Assembly: GCF_002901445.1 (NCBI RefSeq)
Contig: NZ_PPPD01000001.1
Location: 682,001 to 746,000, forward strand
Direction of reading: 5' to 3'
DNA from: Deinococcus koreensis
Lineage (GTDB): Bacteria > Deinococcota > Deinococci > Deinococcales > Deinococcaceae
DNA length: 64,000 nucleotides
Shown: in pieces, positions 39,666 through 51,356 of the stretch
Position numbering within the stretch: position 1 is the stretch's first letter
Layout of the letters: each line of letters opens with the position of its first letter
Program-made: the position numbers and the translations under genes
The notes under the pieces: generated by a model
Told to the model about the DNA's origin: nothing
Databases searched by the model: none
The model's input: only the letters and a program-made list of their open reading frames with translations

Positions 39666-39691
39666 GGGGCGCGGCCCGCAGGCCGCGCCCC
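39666..39691. terminator. Bidirectional hairpin terminator
   Basis: A perfect 11-base stem ggggcgcggcc (39666-39676) / ggccgcgcccc (39681-39691) with a 4-base loop, between the convergent ends of the 109-residue gene and the polyketide synthase gene. Confidence 0.75.
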
Positions 39692-39697
39692 ATACCG

Positions 39698-40768
39698 TTA
39701 CGCCAGATCCAGCAGCACGTGCTCGGCGCTGAAGCCCGGCCCCATGGCGCTCAGCAGGGCGCGGCCACGGGAGCGCGCCCTGAGCACTTCCTCCAGCACG
39801 AACAGCACGGTCACGGAACTCATGTTGCCGAAGCGGCACAGCACCCGGCGGCTGGAATCGAGGGCGCCGGCCGGCAGCTGCAGCGCCTCCTCGTACGCCG
39901 AGAGCACCTTCACCCCGCCCGGATGCACGATGTACGTGCCGACCTGCCCGGGACTCCAGCCGTGGGCCGCCAGCGCGTCCTGTACGTTGCCGCGCATCAT
40001 GGAGCGCACCAGCGTGGGGATGTCCCGGCTGAAGCGCACCTTCAGGCCGTCGTCCACCACGTCCCAGCCCATGATGTCCTCGCTGGCCTCGATCAGGGTG
40101 GAGTACGCGCCATGCAGATCAGCCAGCGGCGGGGGGCCGGGCACGTCCGGGGCCGTGACCACCAGCGCCGCGCCGCCGTCCGAGAACAGCGCCGTGCCCA
40201 CGAAGTTGCTCTTCGACTCGTCGCCGCGCACCAGGGTCAGTGAGCACAGTTCCACGGCCACGAACAGCACCCGCCGGTAGCCGGCCCGCACGAGGTCGGC
40301 GGCGCGGGCCAGCCCCGCCGCTCCGCCCGCGCAGCCCAGCCCCCACACGGGCAAGCGGGCCGCGTGTCGGTTCAGGCCCAGGAACCCGATCAGATCGGCG
40401 TCCAGACTGGGCGTGCTGAGGCCGCTGGTGTTCACGACCACCACGGCGTCGATGTCCGGCGGAGCGACCCCCGCCCGCGACAGGGCCTCGGCGGCCAGCC
40501 GGCGGATCAGCGTGCGGGCCTCGGCCAGAAAGACGTCGTTCTTCTCGCCAAAGCCGCGCTGCTGCAGGTACCACTCCAGCGGCCGGGCCAGGGCGCGGGT
40601 CTGGATGCGGGCGTTGTCGAACACGTCGAGCATGTGGGGGCGCGCGGCCATGCGGGGAAAGAGGGTGCGCGCGGCCTCGCGCAGGTCGGCCTGGGGCACC
40701 AGGTAGGGGGGCGTGCCGGTCACCAGCGAGCGCAGGACGGGCACCACGGAAGAAGGCATAGGGGCCAT
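39698..40768 (-). CDS. Type III polyketide synthase
   Basis: A 356-residue chalcone-synthase-like enzyme that extends an acyl-CoA starter with malonyl-CoA. The Cys-His-Asn triad is visible: [12 protein letters not shown] (Cys146), YIVHPGG (His282) and RFGNMSS (Asn315), with the closing [12 protein letters not shown] loop (GFG-like). Bacterial relatives make alkylpyrones or resorcinols. No methyltransferase or oxidase is beside it, so the product cannot be predicted. Start ATG at 40768. Confidence 0.92.
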   Translation of the reverse strand: MAPMPSSVVPVLRSLVTGTPPYLVPQADLREAARTLFPRMAARPHMLDVFDNARIQTRALARPLEWYLQQRGFGEKNDVFLAEARTLIRRLAAEALSRAGVAPPDIDAVVVVNTSGLSTPSLDADLIGFLGLNRHAARLPVWGLGCAGGAAGLARAADLVRAGYRRVLFVAVELCSLTLVRGDESKSNFVGTALFSDGGAALVVTAPDVPGPPPLADLHGAYSTLIEASEDIMGWDVVDDGLKVRFSRDIPTLVRSMMRGNVQDALAAHGWSPGQVGTYIVHPGGVKVLSAYEEALQLPAGALDSSRRVLCRFGNMSSVTVLFVLEEVLRARSRGRALLSAMGPGFSAEHVLLDLA

Positions 40769-40932
40769 TGTGGCGCCCGCGCCGTGACGTTCATGGTGGG
40801 GGAACGTTCAATGGCCCGGCAACGACAGGAAAAGGAGCGTCCAGTCCGTCTCCGGCCACGCGGGGGCCGACCCAGCGAAAGAGGACTCGGACGCCCGTGG
40901 CCCGAGTCCCCTGAAGACGGTGATGGCCTGGA

Positions 40933-41838
<906 letters not shown>

Positions 41839-41923
41839 GGTGAACCCTCCTGCGGCATTGTGCGCCCCGTCATTTGGAGGTAGACGGTGGCCGCGCTGAG
41901 GCTCCCTTCACGCTTGGGCCCGC

Positions 41924-42730
41924 TCAGCCCTCCTGCTCCGGCGCGGCGCAGGTCTCGCGGAAGACGAACTGGTTCAGGCGCTTGCGGTGGCGGCTGCTCC
42001 AGTCGATGGACGGCCGGGCCTGCTCGGTGGGCAGGTAACCCAGGCGGTAGAGCGCCATCAGCTCCAGTTCCGGCGGCACCTGCAGCAGCGCCTGGACGGC
42101 CGCCCACTGCCGGGGAATCTCCATCGGCGTGGAGACGAACTGGATGCCCATGCCCAGCGCCCCCACCGCGTTCCAGATGTTCTCGATGGCCGCGCCCAGC
42201 CCGAACACCGAATAGAAGCCGCTCAGTTCGCCGGGGCGGTACTCCCCCCGGTCGAGCAGCGCCGCGAGCAGCAGCGGACTGCCGGCGACCAGCTTGCGGT
42301 TGTCCTCGCCCAACTTCCGGGGCACGCCCAGCTGGCGCATCAGCTTCAGGCCGGCGTCGGAGAAGATCTGGCGGGTGAAGGGGCGCAGCGGCCCCGGCAG
42401 GTGGTCGATGTGAATGCCGTCGCGCCGCTCGTCCATCTCCGAGTGCGAGAAGCGGAAGTAGCGGCGGTAGCGCTCGAAGAACACGCCCGCCTCGATCAGC
42501 TCGGTCATGCTCTCGCCGCTGAGCTGCGCGATCCGCTCGATGGTGGCGCCCTCCTCGATCAGCACGAATCTCCAGGGCTGCGAGTTGAAATGGCTGGGCG
42601 CCGCCTGCGCCACGCGCATGAGCAGGTGCTGGTGCTCGCGGCTGACCCGCTGGGCCAGGAAGGGGCCGTTGGTGGTGCGCCGCGCCAGCATGCCGTCGAG
42701 CAGGGCGCGGGCCTGGGAGTCCAGAGTCAT
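41924..42730 (-). CDS. Nitroreductase-family flavoprotein
   Basis: A 268-residue protein of the FMN-dependent nitroreductase superfamily: [20 protein letters not shown] is the family FMN-binding start, [22 protein letters not shown] the central helix, and [12 protein letters not shown] the closing part. Substrate unknown. The ATG at 42730 has a minus-strand tagcct box 6 bases upstream. Confidence 0.85.
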   Translation of the reverse strand: MTLDSQARALLDGMLARRTTNGPFLAQRVSREHQHLLMRVAQAAPSHFNSQPWRFVLIEEGATIERIAQLSGESMTELIEAGVFFERYRRYFRFSHSEMDERRDGIHIDHLPGPLRPFTRQIFSDAGLKLMRQLGVPRKLGEDNRKLVAGSPLLLAALLDRGEYRPGELSGFYSVFGLGAAIENIWNAVGALGMGIQFVSTPMEIPRQWAAVQALLQVPPELELMALYRLGYLPTEQARPSIDWSSRHRKRLNQFVFRETCAAPEQEG

Positions 42731-42789
42731 GGCCCCAGGCTAGAGCATGGGGGCGCGGCGGCCGTCCCTGGCGGGGCCACTGCGGGGCG

Positions 42790-43113
42790 TTACCCCCTCC
42801 AGGCCAGCGCCGCCCCCAGCCCGTAGGCCGCCGCGCCGACCAGGGCCAGCCGCCAGTGCCCCGCGCGCCCCGGCCGGGTGCGGGTCATGCCCAGCAGCAG
42901 CGCCAGCGCGGGCAGCAGCGCCCACCAGCGGCTGCCCGCCAGCGCGCCCAGCGCAACCGACAGCACCGTGCCGGCGCACACGGCGAAGAACAGCGCGTGG
43001 TGCGGCCAGCGCGCCCGGTCACGGCGCCAGCCGAGCTGCAGGGAGAGCCCCAGGCCCAGCAGAAGCAGCAGCAGACCGCCCGTGGTCAGCAGGGACAGGT
43101 GCAGGGCGTTCAC
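42790..43113 (-). CDS. Small multi-span membrane protein, 107 residues
   Basis: Four hydrophobic segments are visible ([73 protein letters not shown]). The start is a GTG at 43113. No family recognised. It overlaps nothing and lies between the nitroreductase gene and a divergent lipoprotein gene. Confidence 0.55.
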   Translation of the reverse strand: MNALHLSLLTTGGLLLLLLGLGLSLQLGWRRDRARWPHHALFFAVCAGTVLSVALGALAGSRWWALLPALALLLGMTRTRPGRAGHWRLALVGAAAYGLGAALAWRG

Positions 43114-43202
43114 CGGCCCATGCTCTCACGGCGGGGCCGGGATGTGCGGCTCGCGGGATGTTCGCCCATGCGCCGGAACCCGGCGGCGGATATCGTGCGG
43201 GC

Positions 43203-43688
43203 GTGACCCGCCCTCCTCCCCTGCCCCTGCTGGTGGCCGCCCTGCTCACGCTCGCGCCGGCCCTGGCCTCCTGCCGGCGCGACACCCGGGCCGACACGGA
43301 CCTGAGCAGCCGGGTGCTGTTCACGGCCAGCGGCTCCTTCGATGCCCAGGCCGACCGGCGTGAGCGCGTGGGCGGGGGCCGGCGCGAGGTGAGCTGGACG
43401 ACCCGCCCCCCGCTGGACGCCGCCGCCGTGAGCGTGCAGTTCAACGGCGAGGCGCGGGGGCAGTCGTGGGCCCTGGAGATCACCCGGCCGAGGTTCACGG
43501 CCCGGACGCTGGCCGGCGCCCAGGCCCGCCCGGTGACCACGCCGCTGGGCGAGGGGCTGCGCCCGGCCCCGCCCTCGAAGCTGGCCGACACCCTGATCCT
43601 GCCCACCGCCGATGGTCTGCGGGTGCTCACGCGCGGCTACGTTACGCAGCGCCAGCCCGAGCTGCTGGGGGCGTTCAGGGCGCCCTGA
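43203..43688 (+). CDS. Small lipoprotein, 161 residues
   Basis: A signal peptide with lipobox ALASC (Cys about 22) precedes a beta-rich domain of no recognised family (VLFTASGSFDAQADRRERV; VSVQFNGEARGQSWALEITRPRF). The GTG at 43203 has a tatcgt box 6 bases upstream (leaderless). Confidence 0.65.
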   Translation: MTRPPPLPLLVAALLTLAPALASCRRDTRADTDLSSRVLFTASGSFDAQADRRERVGGGRREVSWTTRPPLDAAAVSVQFNGEARGQSWALEITRPRFTARTLAGAQARPVTTPLGEGLRPAPPSKLADTLILPTADGLRVLTRGYVTQRQPELLGAFRAP

Positions 43689-43721
43689 GGGGGCGACGCA
43701 GGCCCAGGCTCCTGCGGCCCC

Positions 43722-44765
43722 TCAGCGCACGGCGTTGCGGCCGGAGCGTTTGGCCTCGTACATGGCCATATCGGCGCGCCCGAACAACTGATCGGCGGTG
43801 TCGCCGGAACCCCGGTAGGAGGCCACGCCGAAGCTCGCGGTCACGTCCAGGCCGGCCAGCGGGGTCTCGCCGACCTCGCGGCGCAACCGCTCGGCCAGCA
43901 CCAGGGCGTCGGGCTTGGCGAGGCCCGGCAGCAGCACGATGAATTCCTCGCCGCCCCAGCGTCCCACCATCCCGCCGATCCCGCCCACGTTGCGCCGCAG
44001 CCGCTTGCCCACGGCGCGCAGCACGTCGTCGCCGAAGGCGTGGCCGTAGCGGTCGTTCACGCTCTTGAAATGGTCGATGTCGGTGACCACGATGCTCAGG
44101 GGCGAGTTGGTCTTGCGGGCGTGCTCCATGGCGTGGGTCAGCTCTTCCTCGATGGCGCCGCGCCCATAGACGTCGGTCACGGCATCCTGGCGGGCGGCGC
44201 GCAGTTTCTCGCTGTCCTGCGCGTGCTGCAGCAGGTTGTTCTCGATGAAGGTCATCAGGATGTAGGCGATCACCCCGGTCACGCCCATGACCACGCTGGC
44301 CGTGACCCAGTCGGAGAGCTGGGCCGCGGCGAGCGGGCCCCGCACCACCAGGGCCACCAGCATCACCCCCAGGCTCAGCAGGTTCAGGCCGGCCCCCTGG
44401 CGCGAGCCGAAGACCACGAACGACACCAGCACGTTCATGGTCAGCCACAGCGTCAGGTGCATGGGCATCTCGCCGTAGGCCACCGAACGCGGCACCTCGA
44501 ACACGGTGACCACCAGGTAGCTCAGGCAGGTCATCAGGTAGATGCGGCGCAGGCGGTGGGGCAGGGTCGCCACGGCGATCACGGTGGCCAGCGAGAACAG
44601 CGCGGCCCAGTATTTGGGCACCTGATAGGCCAGGGGAAAGTCGCCGGGCGAATTGATCAGCGCCGTCAGCAGGGCATACAGGATGTAGCCCACGTTCGAG
44701 GCATACACCACGTACTGCTGTGTGCGGAGCAACAGCCTCTGGAGCGGAGAGATCACCCTATGCAT
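43722..44765 (-). CDS. Diguanylate cyclase with membrane sensor
   Basis: A 347-residue protein with about six N-terminal hydrophobic segments (residues 20-175) and a C-terminal GGDEF domain that makes cyclic di-GMP from GTP. The active-site loop is RWGGEEF (269-275), with IDHFKSVNDRYGHAFGDDVLR just before. The usual inhibitory site (RxxD, five residues before the loop) is absent: the sequence there is GGIGGMVG. No phosphodiesterase domain is present. Confidence 0.9.
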   Translation of the reverse strand: MHRVISPLQRLLLRTQQYVVYASNVGYILYALLTALINSPGDFPLAYQVPKYWAALFSLATVIAVATLPHRLRRIYLMTCLSYLVVTVFEVPRSVAYGEMPMHLTLWLTMNVLVSFVVFGSRQGAGLNLLSLGVMLVALVVRGPLAAAQLSDWVTASVVMGVTGVIAYILMTFIENNLLQHAQDSEKLRAARQDAVTDVYGRGAIEEELTHAMEHARKTNSPLSIVVTDIDHFKSVNDRYGHAFGDDVLRAVGKRLRRNVGGIGGMVGRWGGEEFIVLLPGLAKPDALVLAERLRREVGETPLAGLDVTASFGVASYRGSGDTADQLFGRADMAMYEAKRSGRNAVR

Positions 44766-45094
44766 ATCCCTGGCGGGATGCTACCTGGGCCTTCGTCACA
44801 AAGACCTTGCACCCGGCCCCGGTCTGCGGCGTCCTCATCGGCACTTTTCGGGGGGAGGAGGCCCCCCATAGGCCGCCCGGAAGGCCCGCCGGAGCCCCGG
44901 TGGGAGCCCGACCGGTGGCTGTCCTGCCTCCTGGCGCGGCCGTTGCCGGCCCGGTGGCGGACACCACGGCGGAGGACAGCCACGCCACTTTCCGGCGTCG
45001 GCGCACGCAGGCCATGAAAATGCATACCGCTCTGTCCACGGTATGCACTTCTGGCCACGGTCTGCAGGGTGCGGGCCCCCGGAGCGGCCCGGCG
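44766..45094. other. Intergenic region between ndk and the diguanylate cyclase
   Basis: This 329-base gap holds the hairpin at 45019-45045 (see terminator) and G/C-rich sequence with no convincing open frame. The start side of the cyclase carries tatgcat at 44761. I see no RNA gene. Confidence 0.5.
45019..45045 (-). terminator. Hairpin downstream of ndk
   Basis: tgcataccg (45019-45027) / cggtatgca (45037-45045) is a perfect 9-base inverted repeat with a 9-base spacer. On the minus strand it is followed by ttttc, which suits a weak Rho-independent terminator for ndk. It is also symmetric enough to be a protein-binding site. Confidence 0.55.
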
Positions 45095-45511
<417 letters not shown>

Positions 45512-45619
45512 TTCGCGGGGGAGCATATCAGAGCCCGGCGGTGGGGCGGGGCCAGGCGGGTGGGCGCGCCGGTTCCGCGCCCCTGCCCCCCTCCACCCGG
45601 CCCTTATACAATGGCGGGC

Positions 45620-47614
45620 GTGACCCACGTTCCTGCCCCTCGCCCCTCCCCGGACGCGGCCCGAATTGCGTTGATCGCCTGCGCGGTGGGGGCCGCCGGT
45701 CTGCTGCTGTTTCCTCTGGCCACCCTGGGCCGGGGCTTCAGCGCGGACGCGGTGCTGCTGCACCTCAGCGGCTCCGTTCTGAACCTGTCGGCCAGCCAGC
45801 AGCTGCCCCTGCCCAGCACCGGCACCGTACTCACCCTGGGCTGGGCCACCCTGGCAGCCATGCTCGCCACATTGATCGGCGCGTGGCGGCGCACGAACTG
45901 GTTCTGGCTGAGCGCCCTGCTGGCCTTCGGGCTGGCCGTGGCCGCCGTCTGGGTGCTGGGCGGCCTGATCGGCAGCGAGCTGAGCCGCGTGAACGCCGAC
46001 ACCACCCTGCGCCCCGGCGCCAAGCGGCAGCTGCGCAACTTCTACGACGGCGGCGGCATGAATCTCGGCCTGTTCCTGCCCATCGTGGCCGGACTGGTGG
46101 CCGCCGGCGCCGGCCTGAGCGCGCGCAGCGCCTGGTGGGAGCGCCTGAACCGCCTGCGCGGGCTGCTGGTGCCCACGGTGGCCATCTCGCTGGCGATCCT
46201 GGTGGGGGCCATCGTGGTGCTGGTGGTGCAGCCGCTGGTCAACCAGAGTGGGCAGCCGCTCTCGCTGTGGGGCGCCTGGCTCGCCAAGACCGACCTGATG
46301 TACTTCGTGTACTCCACCCTGTTCGCGCCGGTCACCAGCCTGAACCCGCTGCTCGACTCGCTCAAGCTGGCCACCCCGCTGATCTTCACCGGCCTGAGCG
46401 TGGCCTTCGCCTTCCGCACGGGGCTGTTCAACATCGGCGCGCCGGGGCAGCTCACCATGGGCGCCATCGCGGCGATGCTGGTCGGGGTGTACGGCCCGGC
46501 CGGCCTGGGCGCCCTCCTGCTGCCCCTCTCGGTGATCGCGGCCGGGGCGGGGGGTGCGCTGTGGGGCGCCATTCCGGGCTTCCTGAAGGCGCGTTTCGGC
46601 TCCAGCGAGGTCATCAACACCATCATGCTCAACTACATCGCCTCGGCGATCTTCATCTTCCTGATCGGCAACGAGACCTTCCCCTTCCTGGGCCGCACCT
46701 ACACGCTGGGCATCAAGGCCGAGGGCTTCGAGCCGCGCAGCGACCTGCTGCAGGAGGGTGCCCGCCTGCCGACCCTGCTGGGCCTGTTCAACGTGGGCCA
46801 GGGCGGCGCGGTGGCCGTGAGCATCGGGCTGCTGGTGGCGCTGGTGGCCTTCCTCGTGGCGCGGCCGCTGCTGCGCCGCACCCGGAGCGGCGGCCTCATC
46901 GCGCTGGGCGTGGCCCTGCTGGCCGGGGCGCTGACCTGGCGGATCGGCATTCCGGTGAACATCGCGGGCTCGCAGCTCAACGCCTCGTTCCTGATCGCGC
47001 TGCTGTGCGTGGCCTTCTTCGGCACGCTGATGTGGCGCACCGCCACGGGCTACGCGCTGCGGGCCGTGGGCCTCTCGCCCAAGGCGGCCGAGTACGGGGG
47101 CATCAGCGTGGCGCGCGGCACCGTCCTGGCCATGACCATCGCCGGGATGTTCGCGGGGCTGGCGGGCACGCACTACGTGAACGGCGGGGCGCTCGACGAG
47201 TACCGCCTGAAGGGCAACATGCCCGTGAACGTGGGCTTCGACGGCATCGCGGTCGCCCTGATGGGCCAGAGCACGCCCGGCGGGGTGGTCGCCGCCAGCC
47301 TGCTGTTCGGCACGGTCGACACCGGCGGCATCGACGTGGATCAGAAGCTGGAGAACGTGAACAAGGACATCGTGACCGTGCTCAAGGCATTGATCGTGCT
47401 GTTCATCGCGGCCGGGGGCTTCCTGAGCCGGCGCATCACGGATCCGCCCCCGCCGCAGCTGCTGGCAGCCGCCGCGCAGGGCCTGAAGCCCGAAGACGTG
47501 ACCCTGCCCTCCGGCGCCGCACGCGCGGAACGGGCCACCCCGCTGCCGAACGTCGCGCCCCGCGCTGAGGGACACAGCCAGGCACCGAACACCAAAGAAG
47601 GGGGCGAGAACTGA
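45620..47614 (+). CDS. ABC transporter permease, nucleoside/BMP type (first)
   Basis: A long permease of about 664 residues. The N-terminal third has extra hydrophobic segments; the C-terminal two thirds hold the BPD_transp_2-like core with [19 protein letters not shown] and [26 protein letters not shown], typical of BmpA-associated nucleoside/purine uptake permeases (YufP-like). The GTG at 45620 is chosen because a tacaat -10 (45607-45612) lies 7 bases upstream and overlaps the in-frame ATG at 45611. Its stop shares a base with the next ATG (TGATG). Confidence 0.87.
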   Translation: MTHVPAPRPSPDAARIALIACAVGAAGLLLFPLATLGRGFSADAVLLHLSGSVLNLSASQQLPLPSTGTVLTLGWATLAAMLATLIGAWRRTNWFWLSALLAFGLAVAAVWVLGGLIGSELSRVNADTTLRPGAKRQLRNFYDGGGMNLGLFLPIVAGLVAAGAGLSARSAWWERLNRLRGLLVPTVAISLAILVGAIVVLVVQPLVNQSGQPLSLWGAWLAKTDLMYFVYSTLFAPVTSLNPLLDSLKLATPLIFTGLSVAFAFRTGLFNIGAPGQLTMGAIAAMLVGVYGPAGLGALLLPLSVIAAGAGGALWGAIPGFLKARFGSSEVINTIMLNYIASAIFIFLIGNETFPFLGRTYTLGIKAEGFEPRSDLLQEGARLPTLLGLFNVGQGGAVAVSIGLLVALVAFLVARPLLRRTRSGGLIALGVALLAGALTWRIGIPVNIAGSQLNASFLIALLCVAFFGTLMWRTATGYALRAVGLSPKAAEYGGISVARGTVLAMTIAGMFAGLAGTHYVNGGALDEYRLKGNMPVNVGFDGIAVALMGQSTPGGVVAASLLFGTVDTGGIDVDQKLENVNKDIVTVLKALIVLFIAAGGFLSRRITDPPPPQLLAAAAQGLKPEDVTLPSGAARAERATPLPNVAPRAEGHSQAPNTKEGGEN

Positions 47615-48528
47615 TGGACGGCCTGCTGACCCAACTGTTCACGGCCGCCTTCCTGGCCACCTTCATCCGCTCGGTCGTGCCGCTGCTGCTCACCGCCCTG
47701 GGCGGGCTCTTCAGCGAGCGCGCCGGCGTGGTGAACATCGCGCTGGACGGCCTGATCATCTTCGGGGCGCTGGCCGGCGCGGTGGGCGCCAAGCTGCTCG
47801 AACCGGCCTTCGGGCCGCTGGCCCCCTGGCTGGGCTGGCTGTGCGGCATGGCGGTGGGCGGCCTGATCGCCTGGATCCACGCGCTGGTGTCCATCAAGTA
47901 TCGCGCCGATCAGGTCATCAGCGGCACGGCCATCAACCTGCTGGCCTCGGGCGTGCCGGCCGTGATTCTGACCGCCCTGTACGGCTCCTCGACCGAGAGC
48001 CCCAAGCTGGCGCAGGGCCTGCCGCTGTGGGGCGTGGGGGAACTGCGCTTCTCGCCGCCGGTCTACTTCGCGTTCCTGGCGGTGGCGATCAGCTGGTACG
48101 TGCTGTACCGCACGCCCTTCGGGCTGCGCCTGCGCGCCACCGGCGAACAGCCCCAGGCCGCCGCCTCCATGGGGATCAACGTGCGCCGGATGCGCTACAG
48201 CGCCGTGATCCTCTCGGGCATGCTGGCCGGCACGGCGGGCGTGTTCCTGAGCGTGGGGAACCTCGACTCCTACGTGCGGAACATCAGCGCCGGGGGCGGG
48301 TTCATCGCGCTGGCGGCGCTCATCTTCGGGCAGTGGAAGGCGCTGGGGGTGCTGGGGGCCACCGTGCTGTTCGGCTTCCTGCAGGCGCTCTCGATCGCGC
48401 TGGGCGGCTCCGAACTGCTGCCACCCACGCTGGTGAGCGCGCTGCCCTACCTGATCACGGTGCTGGCCCTGATCTTCACGGGCCGCAGCCGCGCGCCCAA
48501 GGCCCTGGGCCGCCCGTATGACGGCTGA
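47614..48528 (+). CDS. ABC transporter permease, nucleoside/BMP type (second)
   Basis: A 304-residue integral membrane protein with about eight spans, of the YufQ type that pairs with the preceding permease ([71 protein letters not shown]). The pair should form the pore of an importer for nucleosides or a similar solute. The ATPase and the lipoprotein-binding protein are not in this window. It is coupled to the first permease by the TGATG overlap. Confidence 0.88.
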   Translation: MDGLLTQLFTAAFLATFIRSVVPLLLTALGGLFSERAGVVNIALDGLIIFGALAGAVGAKLLEPAFGPLAPWLGWLCGMAVGGLIAWIHALVSIKYRADQVISGTAINLLASGVPAVILTALYGSSTESPKLAQGLPLWGVGELRFSPPVYFAFLAVAISWYVLYRTPFGLRLRATGEQPQAAASMGINVRRMRYSAVILSGMLAGTAGVFLSVGNLDSYVRNISAGGGFIALAALIFGQWKALGVLGATVLFGFLQALSIALGGSELLPPTLVSALPYLITVLALIFTGRSRAPKALGRPYDG

Positions 48529-48577
48529 CAGACCTGCTCCCTAGCTCCGGGAATGGAAAAAGGATAGGGTGGTTCTC

Positions 48578-49636
48578 ATGAGTTTTGGCTCAACGCTTAA
48601 ACAAGCCCGGGAGGCCCAGGGCTTCAGCACGCAGGATCTGGCGCTGCGAACCAAGATCCGGGGCGACTACCTGCGCGCCCTGGAAGAGGGCAACACCAGC
48701 CTGCTCCCCGAGCGCACCTTCGCCCGCTCCTACCTGCAGCGCTACGCCCGTGAACTGAACCTCGACCCGGCCCCCCTGATGGCGGAGTTCGACCGCACGA
48801 TGCCGGTCTCCGCCGAGATCGCCCAGAGCCTGCGCGGCGCGGGTGGTCGTGAGCGACCGGCCACCCCGATGAATCCGGCCGTCCTGGCGGGGGGCCTGAC
48901 CGCCCTGATCGTCGTGGGGGCCGCCGGATACTACGCCTACAGCACCTTTCTGAGGCCGGCGCCCGTGTCGACCGTGGTCGCGCCGGCCGCCACCCCTTCG
49001 CGCGCCGTGCCCACGCCCCCCCCGCCCCCCCCGCCCGCCGCGCCGCGCACCGTGCGCCTGACGATCAGCAGCGTGCCCGCCGGCGCGCGGGTCTATCTGG
49101 ACAACCGCGATCTGGGCGTGACCCCGGTCAAGTCCTTTCCCGTCGCGGCGCGCGATCAGGCCGAACTGCGGGTCGAACTGGGCGGCCGCCAGGGGCTCAG
49201 GCAGTCCGTAAGTCTGGTGCAGGGACGCAACCTGCGGGCCCAGTTGCCCGTGGCCGGGCAGGGGAAAGCCGTGCTGGCGGATCTGAACACCCCGGCGGGC
49301 ACCCCGAAGCCGGCCACTCCAGCCCCGGCCGGAGCGGTGCCAGCAGGAGCCGTGCCGGCAGCGACAGGGCCGGCCGGAACCCCACCCACCGCCACCACGC
49401 CCGCCACGCCACAGGCCGCCGTCCGGGTGACCTTCAGCGGCGAGTCCTGGACGCGGGTGACCGGCCCGTCCGGACAGGTGCTGTACCAGGGCACCCCGCC
49501 CGTGGGCAGCGTCAAGGGGTTCCCGGCTGGGGTGACGGTTCGTACCGGCAATGCCGGAGCCGTGCGGGTCAGCGTGAACGGCGCCCCGGCACAGGCCATG
49601 GGCCAGTCGGGTCAGGTGCTGACGAAAAGCTATTGA
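48578..49636 (+). CDS. RodZ-like protein with HTH, PEGA and DUF4115 parts
   Basis: A 352-residue membrane protein. Residues about 4-70 form an HTH_25 domain (GSTLKQAREAQGFSTQDLALRTKI); a single span lies at about 108-130; a polyproline stretch (TPPPPPPPAAP) leads to a PEGA-like domain (VRLTISSVPAGARVYLDNRDLGVTP); the C-terminal part (VRVTFSGESWTRVTGPSGQVLYQG) is DUF4115-like. RodZ proteins link the cell-shape machinery to the membrane. The ATG has a tagggt box 7 bases upstream. Confidence 0.82.
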   Translation: MSFGSTLKQAREAQGFSTQDLALRTKIRGDYLRALEEGNTSLLPERTFARSYLQRYARELNLDPAPLMAEFDRTMPVSAEIAQSLRGAGGRERPATPMNPAVLAGGLTALIVVGAAGYYAYSTFLRPAPVSTVVAPAATPSRAVPTPPPPPPPAAPRTVRLTISSVPAGARVYLDNRDLGVTPVKSFPVAARDQAELRVELGGRQGLRQSVSLVQGRNLRAQLPVAGQGKAVLADLNTPAGTPKPATPAPAGAVPAGAVPAATGPAGTPPTATTPATPQAAVRVTFSGESWTRVTGPSGQVLYQGTPPVGSVKGFPAGVTVRTGNAGAVRVSVNGAPAQAMGQSGQVLTKSY

Positions 49637-49712
49637 GCCCCGCCCGGGAAAGCGGAGCGCCCCCAGGTCGCCCGGGCGTCCCCAGGCGCGGTGACGTACA
49701 GTGGACAGCACC

Positions 49713-50864
49713 GTGAGTATCCCACCCCTGTCCAGCCCGAATGCCCTGCGGGAACAGCGCCCGCCACACGCCTTCGCGCACGCCTGGCGAAGCCCCTGGG
49801 TGCGGCTGATCGTCTTCGTACTGGCCTTCTACCTGGCCTACCGGCTGGTCGGCCAGATCCGCTCGGTGCTGGTGGATTTCGCGGTCGCCTTCCTGATCGC
49901 CTACCTCGCCAACCCCCTGCTCAACTGGCTGCAGCGGGGCCGGGTCAAACGGGGCCTGGGCGTGTTTTTCGTGGTGCTGATCTTCCTGGGCATCTTCACG
50001 CTGGCCGGCGCGCTGCTGGTCACGGTGAGCGGCCAGCTCGTGCAGCTGTTCCAGAAGCTGCCGGATCTGATCGGCTCGCTGGGCACCACCTTCAATGCAC
50101 TGACACGGTGGCTCGGCGGGCTCGGCGTCTCCGGCCTGGACGATGTCCAGACCCAGATCACCAACGCCGCCCAGAACTATGTGAAGAACCTGGGACAGAA
50201 CATCGTACCGATCCTGCAGAACGCGCTGAGTTCCACCAGCACGCTGCTGGGCACCCTGCTCTCGATCGGTGGGGTGGTCGGCCAGGTGCTGCTGATCCTG
50301 CTGCTCAGCATTTACCTCATGCTGGACTACTCGCGTGTGAACGCCACCCTGCTGGCGGTCTTCCCGCGCCCCTGGCAGCCGCGCGTGATGGAACTCAGCG
50401 AGCTGACCGGCACGGCGGTCGGCGGCTACGTGCGCGGACAGCTGCTGATCGCGGCCTTCATCGGCGTCTTCGTGTGGCTGGGCCTGACCGTGGTGGGTAT
50501 TCCCAGCGCCGCCGCCATCGGCTTTCTGGCGGGGGCGTTCAACATCGTGCCGTACCTGGGGCCGATCATCGGGGCGGCGCCGGCCCTGCTGCTGGCGCTG
50601 ACCATGCCGGGCGGCGTCCTGAAGGCCGTCCTGGTGATCGTGGTCTTCGTGGCCGCCAACCAGATCGAGGGCAATTTCCTGAGCCCCTACATCCTGAGCC
50701 GCACCACGGATCTGCACCCGGTCACGGTACTGGTCGCCATCCTGATCGGGGTGGCCCTGCTGGGCTTCGCGGGGGCGCTGCTGGCCGTGCCCACGGTAGC
50801 GCTGGGCAAACTGCTGATGCAGAAGTACTACTACCCCAGCCGCGTGTATACCGAAGGGCCCTAG
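49713..50864 (+). CDS. AI-2E/PerM-family transporter
   Basis: A 383-residue membrane protein of the AI-2E family, whose members export small molecules or ions; few have known substrates. Eight hydrophobic segments are visible; family landmarks are FLIAYLANPLLNWLQRGRV early, and GFLAGAFNIVPYLGPIIGAAPALLLAL and IEGNFLSPYILSRTTDLHPVTVLVAILIG late. GTG at 49713 is chosen because a tacagt box (49697-49702) precedes it; GTG 49701 overlaps that box. Confidence 0.88.
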   Translation: MSIPPLSSPNALREQRPPHAFAHAWRSPWVRLIVFVLAFYLAYRLVGQIRSVLVDFAVAFLIAYLANPLLNWLQRGRVKRGLGVFFVVLIFLGIFTLAGALLVTVSGQLVQLFQKLPDLIGSLGTTFNALTRWLGGLGVSGLDDVQTQITNAAQNYVKNLGQNIVPILQNALSSTSTLLGTLLSIGGVVGQVLLILLLSIYLMLDYSRVNATLLAVFPRPWQPRVMELSELTGTAVGGYVRGQLLIAAFIGVFVWLGLTVVGIPSAAAIGFLAGAFNIVPYLGPIIGAAPALLLALTMPGGVLKAVLVIVVFVAANQIEGNFLSPYILSRTTDLHPVTVLVAILIGVALLGFAGALLAVPTVALGKLLMQKYYYPSRVYTEGP

Positions 50865-50883
50865 CCCCACTCTGGGCCCCGCT

Positions 50884-51246
50884 CTAGCCGTCGGCCTCCA
50901 GCAGCTCCACCTGCCGGCCGTCCGGGTCGAGCACGAAGGCCATCGGCCGCCCGCCCGGGCTGGGCTGCAGGTCGCGCGTAACGGTCACGCTCGCGGCCTG
51001 GAGGTCGCGCAGCAGTTCGGGCAGGGCCGGCACGTAGACGGCGATGTGCTCGGCCCAGTGCCCCTGCGGCGTGGCCACCTCGCCCGGAATCTGGAAGAAC
51101 TGCAGCCGGCCCTCGCCCAGCCGCAGCACGCCGCGCCGGTAGCCTTCCGGGGTCAGGGTGTCCTTCTCGACCACCGCGCCCAGGCGGACATAGAACTGCA
51201 GAGCGGCGCTCAGGTCGCGGGTCAGGAAGGAGACGTGTTTGAGCAT
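50884..51246 (-). CDS. VOC-family (glyoxalase-like) protein
   Basis: A 120-residue protein with the beta-alpha-beta-beta-beta repeat fold of the vicinal-oxygen-chelate superfamily: KHVSFLTRDLSAALQFYVRLG at the start and AFVLDPDGRQVELLE at the end, the classic metal-glutamate half-site. Substrate unknown; relatives include glyoxalase I, dioxygenases and antibiotic-resistance proteins. A taccct box lies 6 bases before the ATG on the minus strand. Confidence 0.85.
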   Translation of the reverse strand: MLKHVSFLTRDLSAALQFYVRLGAVVEKDTLTPEGYRRGVLRLGEGRLQFFQIPGEVATPQGHWAEHIAVYVPALPELLRDLQAASVTVTRDLQPSPGGRPMAFVLDPDGRQVELLEADG

Positions 51247-51356
51247 GGGGGCAGGGTAGCGCCTGAAACAGTGTGGAGAAGGTCAGGCCGATAATGACCT
51301 CTCGGCGAGGTCTCAGCCCCTGTCTGGCCTCGAAGGCCCCCTTCATCAGGGCAGCC

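Noticed and set aside
45019..45045. Operator for a regulator of the cyclase
   Set aside because: The perfect inverted repeat is placed and tailed like a terminator of ndk, so the operator reading was not preferred.
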